Assembly: GCA_000403255.2 (NCBI GenBank)
Contig: KE159591.1
Coordinates: forward strand, 555,216-619,215
Source of the DNA: Lachnospiraceae bacterium 3-1
GTDB taxonomy: Bacteria; Bacillota; Clostridia; Lachnospirales; Lachnospiraceae
Reading direction: 5' to 3'
Length of the DNA stretch: 64,000 nucleotides
The notes under the pieces are model-generated. The model worked only from the letters and a program-made list of their open reading frames with translations. It searched no databases and was not told the origin of the DNA. Within the stretch, counting starts at the first letter, position 1; the number at the start of each line of letters is the position of its first letter. The position numbers and the translations under genes are program-made. Positions 17,324 through 26,111 of the stretch are shown here, in pieces.

Positions 17324-17428
17324 AACAACCCCATTTCGGTTCTTGTAATAATCAGTTACAAATCTATTATATCATATTTTGGGGTGTTCATCATCAAAAG
17401 GTTATTATATTTAACAAAGACCAAAGGA

Positions 17429-19030
17429 CTATCTCGCCCCTCGGTCTTTTCCCTTAAGAATCCCTTGTTGTTGGTAATCTGCGGTTTTCTTTGGCGGATT
17501 CCTCAACCGCTCAAGCACACTTTCCTTACTTTTCTTTTGATTATCATCCCCATAAGTTTTTTCCCATTTAGTCACTTGTTCCTTACATGCGATATAGGCG
17601 TTGTAGGATTTGCGATAAATCTGGTAAAATTCCTGCACATTTTGATAACCGTATCTTTTGATGATACCCGACAAACCAACTTTCAAAAGGTCTATTTCCT
17701 CGTTTTTACGGTCAATCCTACTTTGCAGTTCCCCTTTTTTCGTCAGTTTCGCAAATCCTTTCAGACTGTCACGTTCCAGTTCCAACTCATTGCGTTCCCT
17801 CTCTGCGTCAAAGATAATCCTGTTTTGGCGGTTCAGTTCCTTATAAATCTTCAGCAGTTTTGGATATGCGGCGGCTTCAGTGGACACGACAGGCTTTGGC
17901 GGTATCTGCGGTGTTTCCTGTTCTGTTACCTGTTTTTGTGACTGTAACTCCTGTTTTTGTGCTGACGGATTAGCAATCAATTTTTTAAGGAGATTATGCT
18001 CCTGCTTTGGCTTTTTATCCGTTTGTGGTATTTTTTCTAGCGTTCTTTCCTCGCTTGGTTCTGTAACCATCTGTACCACTTCTTTCTCAAAAAACTTTGC
18101 CGACAGTTTCCTCGCCTTATCCAATACTTTAGAAATCAGCAACGCCAGCGCCGTAACAGCAGTCATTATAATACTTCCCAGACGTTCCGGCTGACTGCCG
18201 AATATATCAACGGATTCTCTGATGCGGTCTGTGATATATTTTTTCTTTATCTGTTGTATCTCCGTTTCAGAAACACCGCTGACAATTGCCCTGTCTACCT
18301 CACAATTCCAGCGCATACGCATTTCATTATCGGTCTGTATCTGTTCCGCTTTCGGGTTATTTTTCCCTATCTTCTTGGTAGCAAGATACAATCTGCTGTT
18401 GTCGAACACATGGAGTTTTTCTTTGTCATCTTTTACAAGAAGGTTGATAAGGTCAGTATAGAAATGCTTTACCTCGTCAACAAAATTCTCCTGCTTGAAC
18501 AGCTTGTCCTTGGCAGTAAAGAGATTGCGCTCATATACTTCGCCTTTCTTCACGATTTTACAGCCTTTGCGGACATTTCCGTTTTCGTCAAATATCTCTT
18601 TTTTGGTGCGGACGTGTTTTCCCTGTTCGTTATAGAACATATTGCGTGTGGCAGTTTTTTCTATGGGTTCGGGCAACAGTTCCCGTTCCGAAAAAATAAG
18701 ATGGATATGGTAATTTGTCTTTCGTTTGTTATGGTGCAACGCCGATACGCACTCCACACCATATTTTTCTTTGAAACGGTCTGTAAAAAGCTGTAACAGC
18801 TTGTCTGGCTCATAGAGGTTTGGGAATGATTCGGGCAGGGCAATGATAAATTCCCTTGCCTCAATGCACTTCCCCTCCGTATTGCTTTTTTCAAATTCCT
18901 GCTGATTGCATTTCGCAAGCTCCGTCCAGTAGTGACAGTCTGTCGTTTCATAGACCGCATACAGGTTTTCCTGCTTTGCGTGGCTGGATATATAGGTAAT
19001 CCTGCCCCTGACATTGGGCAACTTGCTCAT
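17429..19030 (-). CDS. MobA/MobL family relaxase
   Basis: About 533 residues from ATG 19030 (MSKLPNVRGRI). The relaxase core lies in the first 200 residues: NYHIHLIFSER carries the HUH metal-binding histidines, with YAVYETTDCHYW near the N-terminus. The C-terminal half is a long charged coiled coil (about 330-530). It nicks and carries one DNA strand at oriT. An earlier in-frame ATA (QRHSFIRMSKL reading) is better placed relative to GGAGG, so translation may begin about six codons upstream. Hairpins and iteron-like repeats upstream mark a likely oriT. With Xis, XRE and integrase genes it forms a mobilizable element. Confidence 0.85.
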   Translation of the reverse strand: MSKLPNVRGRITYISSHAKQENLYAVYETTDCHYWTELAKCNQQEFEKSNTEGKCIEAREFIIALPESFPNLYEPDKLLQLFTDRFKEKYGVECVSALHHNKRKTNYHIHLIFSERELLPEPIEKTATRNMFYNEQGKHVRTKKEIFDENGNVRKGCKIVKKGEVYERNLFTAKDKLFKQENFVDEVKHFYTDLINLLVKDDKEKLHVFDNSRLYLATKKIGKNNPKAEQIQTDNEMRMRWNCEVDRAIVSGVSETEIQQIKKKYITDRIRESVDIFGSQPERLGSIIMTAVTALALLISKVLDKARKLSAKFFEKEVVQMVTEPSEERTLEKIPQTDKKPKQEHNLLKKLIANPSAQKQELQSQKQVTEQETPQIPPKPVVSTEAAAYPKLLKIYKELNRQNRIIFDAERERNELELERDSLKGFAKLTKKGELQSRIDRKNEEIDLLKVGLSGIIKRYGYQNVQEFYQIYRKSYNAYIACKEQVTKWEKTYGDDNQKKSKESVLERLRNPPKKTADYQQQGILKGKDRGAR

Positions 19031-19170
19031 GCGGATAAATGAATGTCTCTGTATTGTGCTTTGTCCTCCCTCCTGCAAATGGCAGTATTAGATTGGAGCA
19101 AGCGGAAGTATGGCGGGACAGATTGTGAGTGGGCGGCATAGTCGGTTAATTCCAATGCGTCAGCATTTGT

Positions 19171-19243
19171 AATTCACGTTTGCGTGAATTTGCTCCCCGC
19201 AGGGGCGAAATCCCCATTGCATAAACGAAGTTTGTGCAATGGG
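19171..19243. other. Candidate oriT hairpins
   Basis: Two stem-loops: AATTCACG/CGTGAATT with a 4-base loop (19171-19190), and CCCATTGCATAAAC/GTTTGTGCAATGGG with a GAA loop (19213-19243). They lie 140 bases upstream of the relaxase gene, where oriT usually sits. Confidence 0.5.
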
Positions 19244-19325
19244 TGTATTTCGCTCTCAAACGCCGAGGGCTTTAAGAGAAAGGAACTCCCCTATAGGCAC
19301 TCGAATTATACCTACAAAACTGCCG

Positions 19326-19495
19326 CCATGATAGTGAAAAATGATGCACTTTGCCATTTGTGATGGCAAAAAACGCTATCACTTCGCCTAAAATGATGCC
19401 GCTATGATAGCAAAAAGTGATGGCACTTATGACGGTAAAAACTGCCATCATGCCATCAAAAAGTGCTGCCGCACATGATAGTAAAAAGTACTACC
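19326..19495. repeat. Iteron-like direct repeats, set 1
   Basis: Imperfect repeats of TGATRGYAAAAAGTG at about 19328, 19361, 19404, 19429, 19450 and 19475, spaced 20-43 bases. Likely protein-binding sites for transfer or replication. Confidence 0.5.
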
Positions 19496-19504
19496 TGAAA
19501 TTTC

Positions 19505-19650
19505 TTTCAACTGAAAATGGAGAAAATCAGTTGAACTTTTACAGTCACTTTATGCTACATTGAAAGCGTCGCCAAAACATCAGTTGACTTTTTCAACCGA
19601 AAATACAGAAATCAATCGATTTTTTAAGTCAGCTTTTGCCATATGGACTT
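19505..19650. repeat. Iteron-like repeats, set 2
   Basis: Repeats of TCAACTGAAAAT and its complement-related ATCAGTTGAACTTTTT, at least four half-copies in both orientations, between set 1 and the Xis gene. The stretch has no ORF. Confidence 0.45.
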
Positions 19651-19792
19651 ATTTTTTCAACCCACTTTCTGCCCATTCCCGCAAATTTGCGCTTGTACCA
19701 GAAGAAAGCACATGATATAATCTATTTGCGTGTAGGTATATCATGGCTTCAGTCTGATACATACCTGAGGCGGTTTCGTAAGAAGCCGCCTT

Positions 19793-20026
19793 TTATACTG
19801 CTGATTTTCGTGTTACCGCTTTTACATCGCCCTTATCCCGCAGGTTCTTTCCCTCGTTCACTTCCATGAACTTTTCCAAAATATCGCTTTTGATAAGTAC
19901 CTTTCGCCCGATTTTTAAGACCGGCAGCTTTCCCCATTCCACAAGGTTTCTCATGGTGTTCCTGCCGATTCCCGTATACTCGGACGCTTCCTTGATTGTC
20001 ATTGCAATCTTCGTTTCTGTCATCAA
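19793..20026 (-). CDS. Excisionase-family DNA-binding protein (HTH_17)
   Basis: 77 residues with the MerR-like winged helix of excisionases: MTIKEASEYTGIGRNTMRNL, then LPVLKIGRKVLIKSDILEKFM. It should bend DNA at the element ends and bias the integrase to excision. Divergent from the XRE gene at 20199; the 170-base gap holds both promoters. Followed by a long non-coding region that leads to the relaxase. Confidence 0.8.
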   Translation of the reverse strand: MMTETKIAMTIKEASEYTGIGRNTMRNLVEWGKLPVLKIGRKVLIKSDILEKFMEVNEGKNLRDKGDVKAVTRKSAV

Positions 20027-20138
20027 CTTACCTCCTTTTGAATTGCATTACGCAATTTTGCGTGTACTGATACTATACTTCTTTTATATTCCCTTGTCAA
20101 GCATTATGATAATATAAAAATTATTTTTAAGTTGCATA

Positions 20139-20167
20139 TTGCATTATTGTTTTTTGTGTGCTATAGT
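20139..20167 (+). promoter_or_regulatory. Promoter of the XRE regulator
   Basis: TTGCAT, 17-base spacer, TATAGT, ending 31 bases before the ATG at 20199. Confidence 0.65.
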
Positions 20168-20198
20168 ATAAACATACCGACAAAGGAGGCGTATCAAT

Positions 20199-20828
20199 AT
20201 GAAAGATAAAGAATTACGCAAGCTGATCGGTAGCAGGGCAAAACAGCGTAGAGTCGAGTTAGGATTGAACCAGCCTTATGTCGCAGAGAAGATGGGGGTA
20301 GCCACTTCCACAATCGTGCGCTATGAGGCGGGAACAATCGACAATACAAAGAAGCTGGTCTTGGAAGGTCTGTCGGAAGCCCTCCATGTGTCTGTGGAGT
20401 GGCTGAAAGGGGAAACGGAGGAATACGAAACAGACATTACGGATAAAAGGGAATTATTCATTCGTGATGTGATGTCCTCCATTCTCGCAAAGCTACCGTT
20501 TAATATGGAACAGGCGGAGTCAGACTTTACAAAGGATTTACTGCTGCTGATGTTAAGGGAGTATGAATTGTTCGTGGATTCTTTCCAGTTTGCCTGTAAG
20601 AATTTTAAGGACAATGCGGAAAATGCCACACTTGCCCAGACAATGGGGTTTGAATCAAATAAGGAATATAACGAGATCATGTTCCTTCGGGAAATCACCC
20701 ACACTGTAAACATGTTTAATGATATGGGCGATATTGTGAGGCTCTATTCCAAAAATCCCGAAACAGCCACTACAAGGCTTGCAAATCTTCTTTCTATGGT
20801 ATCAGAGGAAGAATCCGAATCGGTATAG
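20199..20828 (+). CDS. XRE-family regulator of the mobilizable element
   Basis: 209 residues. Helix-turn-helix at about 10-65 (LGLNQPYVAEKMGVATSTIVRYEAG), then a long helical C-terminal domain without a recognised family. AAGGAGG upstream of the ATG. It lies between the divergent Xis gene and the downstream integrase gene, so it probably controls integration, excision or transfer of the element. Confidence 0.85.
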   Translation: MKDKELRKLIGSRAKQRRVELGLNQPYVAEKMGVATSTIVRYEAGTIDNTKKLVLEGLSEALHVSVEWLKGETEEYETDITDKRELFIRDVMSSILAKLPFNMEQAESDFTKDLLLLMLREYELFVDSFQFACKNFKDNAENATLAQTMGFESNKEYNEIMFLREITHTVNMFNDMGDIVRLYSKNPETATTRLANLLSMVSEEESESV

Positions 20829-20912
20829 TAAAGCAATCGGAGTCATGATATACTTACACGCAGAAAGCATTTCATCAGTTCCGATTGCCCGTTATCGAAA
20901 GGAGAACGGATT

Positions 20913-22211
20913 ATGGCAAAAGGTTCTGTAAGGAAAAAAGGAAAGAAATGGTACTACCGCTTCTATGTGGAGGACGCAAGCGGCAACTTGGTACAGAAAG
21001 AGTTTACGGGTACGGAAAGCAAGAGCGAGACGGAAAAGCTGTTACGGCAGGCAATGGAGGATTACGAAGAAAAGAAATTCATTGCAAAAGCTGACAACAT
21101 CACGCTTGGGGAACTGCTCGATATTTGGGCGGAGGAAGAATTAAAGGTCGGCACTCTTAGCAACGGTACGGTGGAAAATTATCTCGGTGCGATACGTTGC
21201 ATTAAGAAACATCCTGTTGCTGACCGCAGATTAAAAACCGTAACAGCGGAGCATTTGCAGACATTCCTTGACCTGCTTACTTTCGGAGGAACATATCCCG
21301 ACGGGAAAGTGAAAAAAGGATTGAGCAAAGACTATATCCATTCATTCTCAGCAGTTTTACAGCAGTCGTTCCGTTTTGCGGTATTCCCAAAGCAACTGAT
21401 TACGTTCAATCCAATGCAGTACATCAAGCTGAAACGAAAGGCAGAGGAAGTGGATTTGTTTTCAGAGGAAGATATGGGACAATCGGGCACACAGCCGATT
21501 TCCCATGATGACTATGAAAAACTTATCGCTTATCTTGAAAAGAAAAATATCTCTGCGGTTCTGCCGATACAGATAGCCTACTATGCAGGTCTTAGGATCG
21601 GCGAGGTATGTGGGCTGACCTGGCAGGACATCAACCTTGAGGAACAGTATTTAACGGTAAAGCGGAGTGTCCGCTATGACGGCGCAAAGCACAAAACGAT
21701 TATCGGACCGACTAAACGTAAGAAAGTGCGGACGGTTGATTTTGGGTACACGCTTACCGCCATACTGAAAAAGGCAAGGAAAGAGCAGCTTAGAAATCAG
21801 ATGCAGTACGGGGAACTGTACCACCGCAATTACTACAAGGAAGTGCAGGACAAAAACAGGGTTTACTATGAGTATTACAGCATGAAGAACACGCAGGACA
21901 TTCCGGCAGGTTACAACGTAATATCCTTTGTCTGCATAAGACCAGACGGATGCCTTGAAACGCCAAGCACACTTAGTATCGTATGCAGGACGCTTGCAAA
22001 GAAGTTAGACGGATTTGAGGGATTCCATTTCCACCAGTTACGCCACACTTACACAAGCAATCTTCTGTCAAACGGTGCAGCCCCAAAAGACGTGCAGGAA
22101 CTCTTAGGACACTCTGACGTGAGTACCACGATGAATGTATATGCCCACGCCACAAGGGAAGCAAAACGGACTTCCGCAAGGCTTTTGGATAAGGTGGCAG
22201 GCAACGATTAG
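20913..22211 (+). CDS. int: Tyrosine recombinase / integrase, intact
   Basis: 432 residues. N-terminal arm-binding segment (GSVRKKGKKWYYRFYVED), SAM-like core-binding domain (about 65-165), catalytic domain with Arg in AGLRIGEVCGLTW, His-x-x-Arg in FHQLRHTYTSN, LLGHSD and the nucleophile Tyr in MNVYAHA. All catalytic residues are present, unlike the Tn916-type integrase at 31-32 kb. AGGAG lies upstream. It is the integrase of the element carrying the relaxase; the attachment site was not identified. Confidence 0.9.
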   Translation: MAKGSVRKKGKKWYYRFYVEDASGNLVQKEFTGTESKSETEKLLRQAMEDYEEKKFIAKADNITLGELLDIWAEEELKVGTLSNGTVENYLGAIRCIKKHPVADRRLKTVTAEHLQTFLDLLTFGGTYPDGKVKKGLSKDYIHSFSAVLQQSFRFAVFPKQLITFNPMQYIKLKRKAEEVDLFSEEDMGQSGTQPISHDDYEKLIAYLEKKNISAVLPIQIAYYAGLRIGEVCGLTWQDINLEEQYLTVKRSVRYDGAKHKTIIGPTKRKKVRTVDFGYTLTAILKKARKEQLRNQMQYGELYHRNYYKEVQDKNRVYYEYYSMKNTQDIPAGYNVISFVCIRPDGCLETPSTLSIVCRTLAKKLDGFEGFHFHQLRHTYTSNLLSNGAAPKDVQELLGHSDVSTTMNVYAHATREAKRTSARLLDKVAGND

Positions 22212-22226
22212 ATACATTCAAAAAAC

Positions 22227-22267
22227 TTTCCCTTGTAAACTGCCCATAAGGGCAAAAACAAGGGAAA
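22227..22267 (+). terminator. Nested hairpin after the integrase gene
   Basis: Outer arms TTTCCCTTGT/ACAAGGGAAA and inner arms TGCCC/GGGCA. No clear T-run follows, so it may be a terminator or part of the attachment site. Confidence 0.45.
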
Positions 22268-22400
22268 ATACATAGCAATTCACTGTATGAGGCTCTAAAA
22301 GCCTTGAAAAATAGGGAAAGTTCTATAAATTCATCTGCAAGTTCCGATTTTGATTGGCGTATGCTGTTAAAAACTCTGTCATACGTTCTGAATACTCTGT

Positions 22401-22970
22401 TTATGTCGAAAATACAGTGCCGAGAGCCATAATAGCCGCATTGGTGAAAGCATGCAAAATGATACTGCTCCACAGGTTTTTATTGGATTTATAGTAGATA
22501 AAGCCATAAGCGCAGCCAGTAAGAACATGTTCCGTCATAACCATTTTGAGTGAATTCATAATGTTCCCTGCCGTATCGTCCCATAGATAATATGCAAACG
22601 GAAAATGGTACAACCCAAACAGAATGCCAGTAAGCAGTATAGCCAGATATGGCTTTTTTAGTGAATCCATCATAGTTCTTTGCAGAATGCCCCTGAAGAA
22701 AAATTCTTCCGTAAATGCTGCTGTAAGTATCATCAGGCAAAAAAATACTGGAAGTTTTACTAATATGTGGAGAATATTCGTTATATTAAAACAAAATCCC
22801 CCTAAACCAAAGACAAGGATAATAACACCTTGGTATGCAGCACAAATCAATAGTATCCTTAATACGGTTTTTCTGTCAAAATATCTTAAGCCTGATTCTT
22901 TCAAGGTTTGTATTATTTTCTCTTTTCTGAAAACAGCGATAATCAGGAGGGGAAAGAGAACCAGAAACAA
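22401..22970 (-). CDS. CPBP-family intramembrane protease, probably 5'-truncated
   Basis: 189 residues. The CPBP (Abi) motifs are present: EEFFFRG (motif 1), FGLYHFPFAYY (motif 2 His) and HAFTNA (motif 3). Five or six membrane helices. The reading frame stays open upstream of the TTG at 22970 but no ATG or ribosome site is found, so the N-terminus may be lost or the start is the weak TTG. CPBP proteases cleave membrane substrates or protect against bacteriocins. Third gene of the XRE-2TM locus. Confidence 0.75.
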   Translation of the reverse strand: MFLVLFPLLIIAVFRKEKIIQTLKESGLRYFDRKTVLRILLICAAYQGVIILVFGLGGFCFNITNILHILVKLPVFFCLMILTAAFTEEFFFRGILQRTMMDSLKKPYLAILLTGILFGLYHFPFAYYLWDDTAGNIMNSLKMVMTEHVLTGCAYGFIYYKSNKNLWSSIILHAFTNAAIMALGTVFST

Positions 22971-23011
22971 CCAGTTTGATAATTCACTTATAAATCCCGC
23001 ATTTGCGGCGC

Positions 23012-23037
23012 GGGAAACGCTTTCATCAGCGTTTCCC
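23012..23037. promoter_or_regulatory. Palindrome GGGAAACGCT/AGCGTTTCCC
   Basis: Ten-base arms around six bases, between the 23051 gene and the CPBP gene. The same GAAACGCT word occurs twice in the XRE promoter (24306, 24326). Operator or terminator; no T-run. Confidence 0.45.
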
Positions 23038-23050
23038 TAAATGGAACATA

Positions 23051-23779
23051 TTACTTGGTGTCAGCTTCCTCATTGAGGGGCTTATAGTTGCTGTCCATGT
23101 AGTTCTTTTTCCCGAAAGGAACGTAATTTTCATCCAATAAAATCAAATTTCCGTTTCCCAAATCAGGGAACTGACGCGCAACCTCCTTGAGCGCTTCCCA
23201 TTCATCTTTTGTATTTTCTTTGTTGTCTTCCTCCACCTGTCTTAGAGCTTCTTGAATAGACTGCTGATCTGCCGTTCCCCAATAGAGAGGATGGGGCTGG
23301 AAGGAAGAATGGTAATTGCCGCCCTCATAGCAGAAAAAACAGGAGCAGGGGATTTTTTCAAATAGAATTTTTTGCGCCCCGTCAAGCTCCTTTACCTCCA
23401 GGCAGTAGCACCCATTTACGGTTGCCGCGCCATCCCGTGCGGTCATGTTTGCGATTGCCATGATGGTGAGGGGTTCCGTTTTCACGATCATGCCGGGAAC
23501 CAAAAGCCCTTCCTCGTACATTTCCCGTAAATATTCGTCAGAAAATTTTCCGACAGCCCGCCATAGGAAAAACAATGCAAGAAGGAAACAGATAACAGCA
23601 GGAATCCAGCTTTTAAACAAAGAAATTCCTGCCATGCACAGGAAGCATACGCAGATTATTGCGGAATTTCTCCGCTTTTTGACGACGGCTTTTATTATTT
23701 CATCTTTCTGCCGTATCCGGCTCACATCTGCATGGATGCCGGATTTTACACTTGCCTCAAATTGTGAATAATCGACCAT
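23051..23779 (-). CDS. Membrane protein with two N-terminal helices, DUF3239-like
   Basis: 242 residues. Two membrane helices at about 38-75 (ICVCFLCMAG, VICFLLALFFLW) separate a short cytoplasmic head from a soluble C-terminal domain that starts EGLLVPGMIVKTEP. The PGMIV strand after the helices resembles DUF3239-type proteins (weak recall). The tail is acidic. It lies between the XRE-2TM regulator and the CPBP gene on the same strand and is probably cotranscribed. Function unknown. Confidence 0.6.
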   Translation of the reverse strand: MVDYSQFEASVKSGIHADVSRIRQKDEIIKAVVKKRRNSAIICVCFLCMAGISLFKSWIPAVICFLLALFFLWRAVGKFSDEYLREMYEEGLLVPGMIVKTEPLTIMAIANMTARDGAATVNGCYCLEVKELDGAQKILFEKIPCSCFFCYEGGNYHSSFQPHPLYWGTADQQSIQEALRQVEEDNKENTKDEWEALKEVARQFPDLGNGNLILLDENYVPFGKKNYMDSNYKPLNEEADTK

Positions 23780-23812
23780 TTTTTCCTCCGTTTCTTACGT
23801 TTCTGTAGATTG

Positions 23813-24253
23813 CTAATATTTTTTATAGATATATTCAGTAAAAATCCGATAAAAACAATATACAATCCAGACCACCCAGGTTATTTCCCACTTGTGTGAT
23901 ATTACAGAAATCATCAAATAAAGAACAGCAACAGTAATAGCAATCATCCAATTCGTTATTTTTTTCTTCTTGGTTATTTCATTTGCTGATACTTTTACAA
24001 CATCTGACAACAGACTTTCATATTCGTTATCAACGTTGTTTTCTGTTCTTTCACCCTTGAATAATTCTGCTATGGAAATCCCCAGGGATGCAGCTAATGG
24101 TTCAATAAGAGATACATCTGGAAATCCGATACCCCGTTCCCATTTTGAAATAGCTGCACTTGATACTCCCAATCCATTCGCTAAATCCTGCTGCGTGCGA
24201 TTTTGTTCTTTTCTGATAGCAGCAATTAGGCTGCCTGTTTTTTGAGCGTTCAA
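23813..24253 (-). CDS. Membrane-anchored XRE regulator (XRE + 2TM)
   Basis: 146 residues with a TTG start at 24253, eight bases after AGGAGG. N-terminal XRE domain (EQNRTQQDLANGLGVSSAAI), a linker, then two membrane helices (NWMIAITVAVLYLMISV, WVVWIVYCFYRIF). Such regulators read membrane signals. It probably controls its own operon through GAAACGCT repeats in the promoter. An orphan copy of the two-helix part, without the DNA-binding domain, is encoded at 35503-35646. Confidence 0.8.
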   Translation of the reverse strand: MNAQKTGSLIAAIRKEQNRTQQDLANGLGVSSAAISKWERGIGFPDVSLIEPLAASLGISIAELFKGERTENNVDNEYESLLSDVVKVSANEITKKKKITNWMIAITVAVLYLMISVISHKWEITWVVWIVYCFYRIFTEYIYKKY

Positions 24254-24277
24254 TATTTACACCTCCTTTCCGATTTC

Positions 24278-24333
24278 ATAATATCACAAGAAACACCATA
24301 TTCAAGAAACGCTCCGTTGAAATGTGAAACGCT
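24278..24333 (-). promoter_or_regulatory. Promoter of the XRE-2TM gene with GAAACGCT repeats
   Basis: On the reverse strand TTGAAT, 16 bases, TATTAT (24283-24278). Two GAAACGCT direct repeats (24306-24313, 24326-24333), 20 bases apart, lie just upstream of the -35. Confidence 0.55.
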
Positions 24334-24574
24334 GCATTGGATTTATGCAAAAATAACTTCCCCTTCTACAATCCCCCTTGCACAAGCACGTATGTTATTT
24401 ATTCTTCCTGTCCGTTCTGTATTCAAACAAAACAAACTTGAAAGAAACTAAACGCGACAGCAATAAATTTTCTGTTTTTTGAATCATAATTATCTTAAAT
24501 ACTAAATATTTTTGCCCATTATTATCTATTGGCCAAACAATTTTATTTTACCCAGTACAACTTCCCATTTGTCG

Positions 24575-24829
24575 CTATGAGATTTCCTTTTCATTATTTC
24601 TTGGTGGGCGAACATGACATAACATTTCTTTTTCACAAGCACCAAATTGTAGGAAATTAAATTTTGCCTCTTTTAGAGTTATTCCATGATTAGAGTCACT
24701 TGGTTCGCTATCAGAAGTAATGAACGGGTCATTCTCCCAAAAGCAGACGGGGCAAATATACCCACAATCTTCGTTCGCTGGAACATTATAGGTAAAATAT
24801 CCGCAACAAGGACATTGATATTTTTTCAT
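24575..24829 (-). CDS. Cysteine-rich CPCC protein
   Basis: 84 residues. QCPCCGYFTYNV, then CGYICPVCFWENDP, the signature of the CPCC family, two zinc-ribbon-like pairs. A following NHGITLKEAKFNFLQFGAC segment is also typical. The ATG at 24829 is chosen over a TTG at 24841 that is too close to the GGAGG. Role unknown; such proteins often sit in islands with toxin or immunity genes. Confidence 0.8.
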   Translation of the reverse strand: MKKYQCPCCGYFTYNVPANEDCGYICPVCFWENDPFITSDSEPSDSNHGITLKEAKFNFLQFGACEKEMLCHVRPPRNNEKEIS

Positions 24830-24896
24830 TCTATATTTCAATCCTCCAAAATATTTCGATTCGTCTAATACTGAATTTCCCTACAAATTGGAATAG

Positions 24897-25202
24897 TTAC
24901 TTTTGCTTTAACATCAAGAAGTAGGCTAATGCACAATATGTATCTTCGCTTTCTATCTGAACATGATAGCCGTATTCTGATAAATGCCGATTGAGAATAT
25001 CCATCTTTTCTTGCAGATTATCCATATCGTCAATGTCTACATAATCTTCTAATCTTTCTTCGTTTTTTAAGAAATCCTCAAATTCTTTCTGGGTTTAAAC
25101 AAATAACATTGCTTGTAGTACCTTTGACTGCGTTTTATAAAGCTCAAGATAATTTTCCCCTAAAAAAAGGGTATGAATATTTTCTCGTTCACTTACACTC
25201 AT
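24897..25202 (-). pseudogene. Unknown acidic protein gene with internal TAA
   Basis: From ATG 25202 (GGAGG upstream) a frame of 101 codons runs to 24897 with one in-frame TAA at 25097-25095, codon 36. The two parts read MSVSERENIHTLFLGENY and EFEDFLKNEERLEDYVD, both hydrophilic and of similar composition, so a single nonsense change in one gene is likely. A C-terminal product starting downstream is possible but lacks a ribosome site. No family recognised. Confidence 0.55.
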
Positions 25203-25226
25203 GGCTTTCCTCCATATTCCGATTTA

Positions 25227-26030
25227 TCACTTTAAATACTTTAAAACTCTTTCATTAAAGTCTTTTGCTTCTTCATAAACTGCGTGTCCATAATCTTCAT
25301 ATAAATATAATTCACTATTACTAATTCTATCTGCTATTTCTTTTGAAGAATTTACTCCTACAATACTATCTTGTTTTCCTCCAATTATTAAAGTATGACA
25401 TTTAATTTTATTTAAATCATCATATACATTATGTGTTAAACACGAATTAGCTTGAATAATAAATCTTTTATAATCTTTTGGCCTGCTAACTCTCCATAGA
25501 ATATTATAATATTTTCTATATTTCTTTAAATGCTTTTCGCTATAAGATTTTTCGGCTGTATCTATGAATATATTTTTAAAATCTTCCTTCTTTGCTAACT
25601 GAATCCAGTTTCCAACAACATTATTTATGATTTCATTAGACTTTGAAGATGTTACTGCTAAAACTAATTTATTTACTTTTTCTGGATTGTTAATTGCTAT
25701 ACATTGTGCTATCATTCCACCTTGAGAAACTCCCATTATATCAGCATTTGATATGTTTAATAAATTCATTGCTTCAACTATATCTTGTGCCATATTTCTT
25801 GTTGCAAATCCTTTTGCTAAATTATTTCTTCTGCTAAACACATACACTGTATATTCTTTTGCAAATTGTCTATACATAAATGCAAGTGAAATAGCCATAC
25901 CTTTAACAGTTCTTAATCCATCTCCTAGTCCTGGTATTATAATTAAATTTTTATTTCCTACACCAAAACTTACATAATCCATATTACTTTGTTCTATTTT
26001 TATATTATTGTTTTTTGCATTATAAAACAT
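25227..26030 (-). CDS. Alpha/beta hydrolase
   Basis: 267 residues. Nucleophile elbow MGVSQGGMIAQ, oxyanion loop IIPGLGDG, acid Asp in IIGGKQDSIVG and His in YEDYGHAVYEEA, so the catalytic triad is complete. No signal peptide. The gene is markedly AT-rich compared with the two-component genes beside it, hinting at separate origin. Substrate unknown; the QG instead of HG or SMGG elbow is common in esterases of this family. Confidence 0.8.
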   Translation of the reverse strand: MFYNAKNNNIKIEQSNMDYVSFGVGNKNLIIIPGLGDGLRTVKGMAISLAFMYRQFAKEYTVYVFSRRNNLAKGFATRNMAQDIVEAMNLLNISNADIMGVSQGGMIAQCIAINNPEKVNKLVLAVTSSKSNEIINNVVGNWIQLAKKEDFKNIFIDTAEKSYSEKHLKKYRKYYNILWRVSRPKDYKRFIIQANSCLTHNVYDDLNKIKCHTLIIGGKQDSIVGVNSSKEIADRISNSELYLYEDYGHAVYEEAKDFNERVLKYLK

Positions 26031-26111
26031 TACTTCAACTCACTTTCAAATTCCTCATTTATATATTTTGATTTGATTCTTTGCCAATCACTTTTTATTC
26101 CAATAAAAATA

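Noticed and set aside
19326-19495. Repeats before the Xis gene as a CRISPR array
   Set aside because: Repeats are short, imperfect and irregularly spaced, with no unique spacers and no cas genes.
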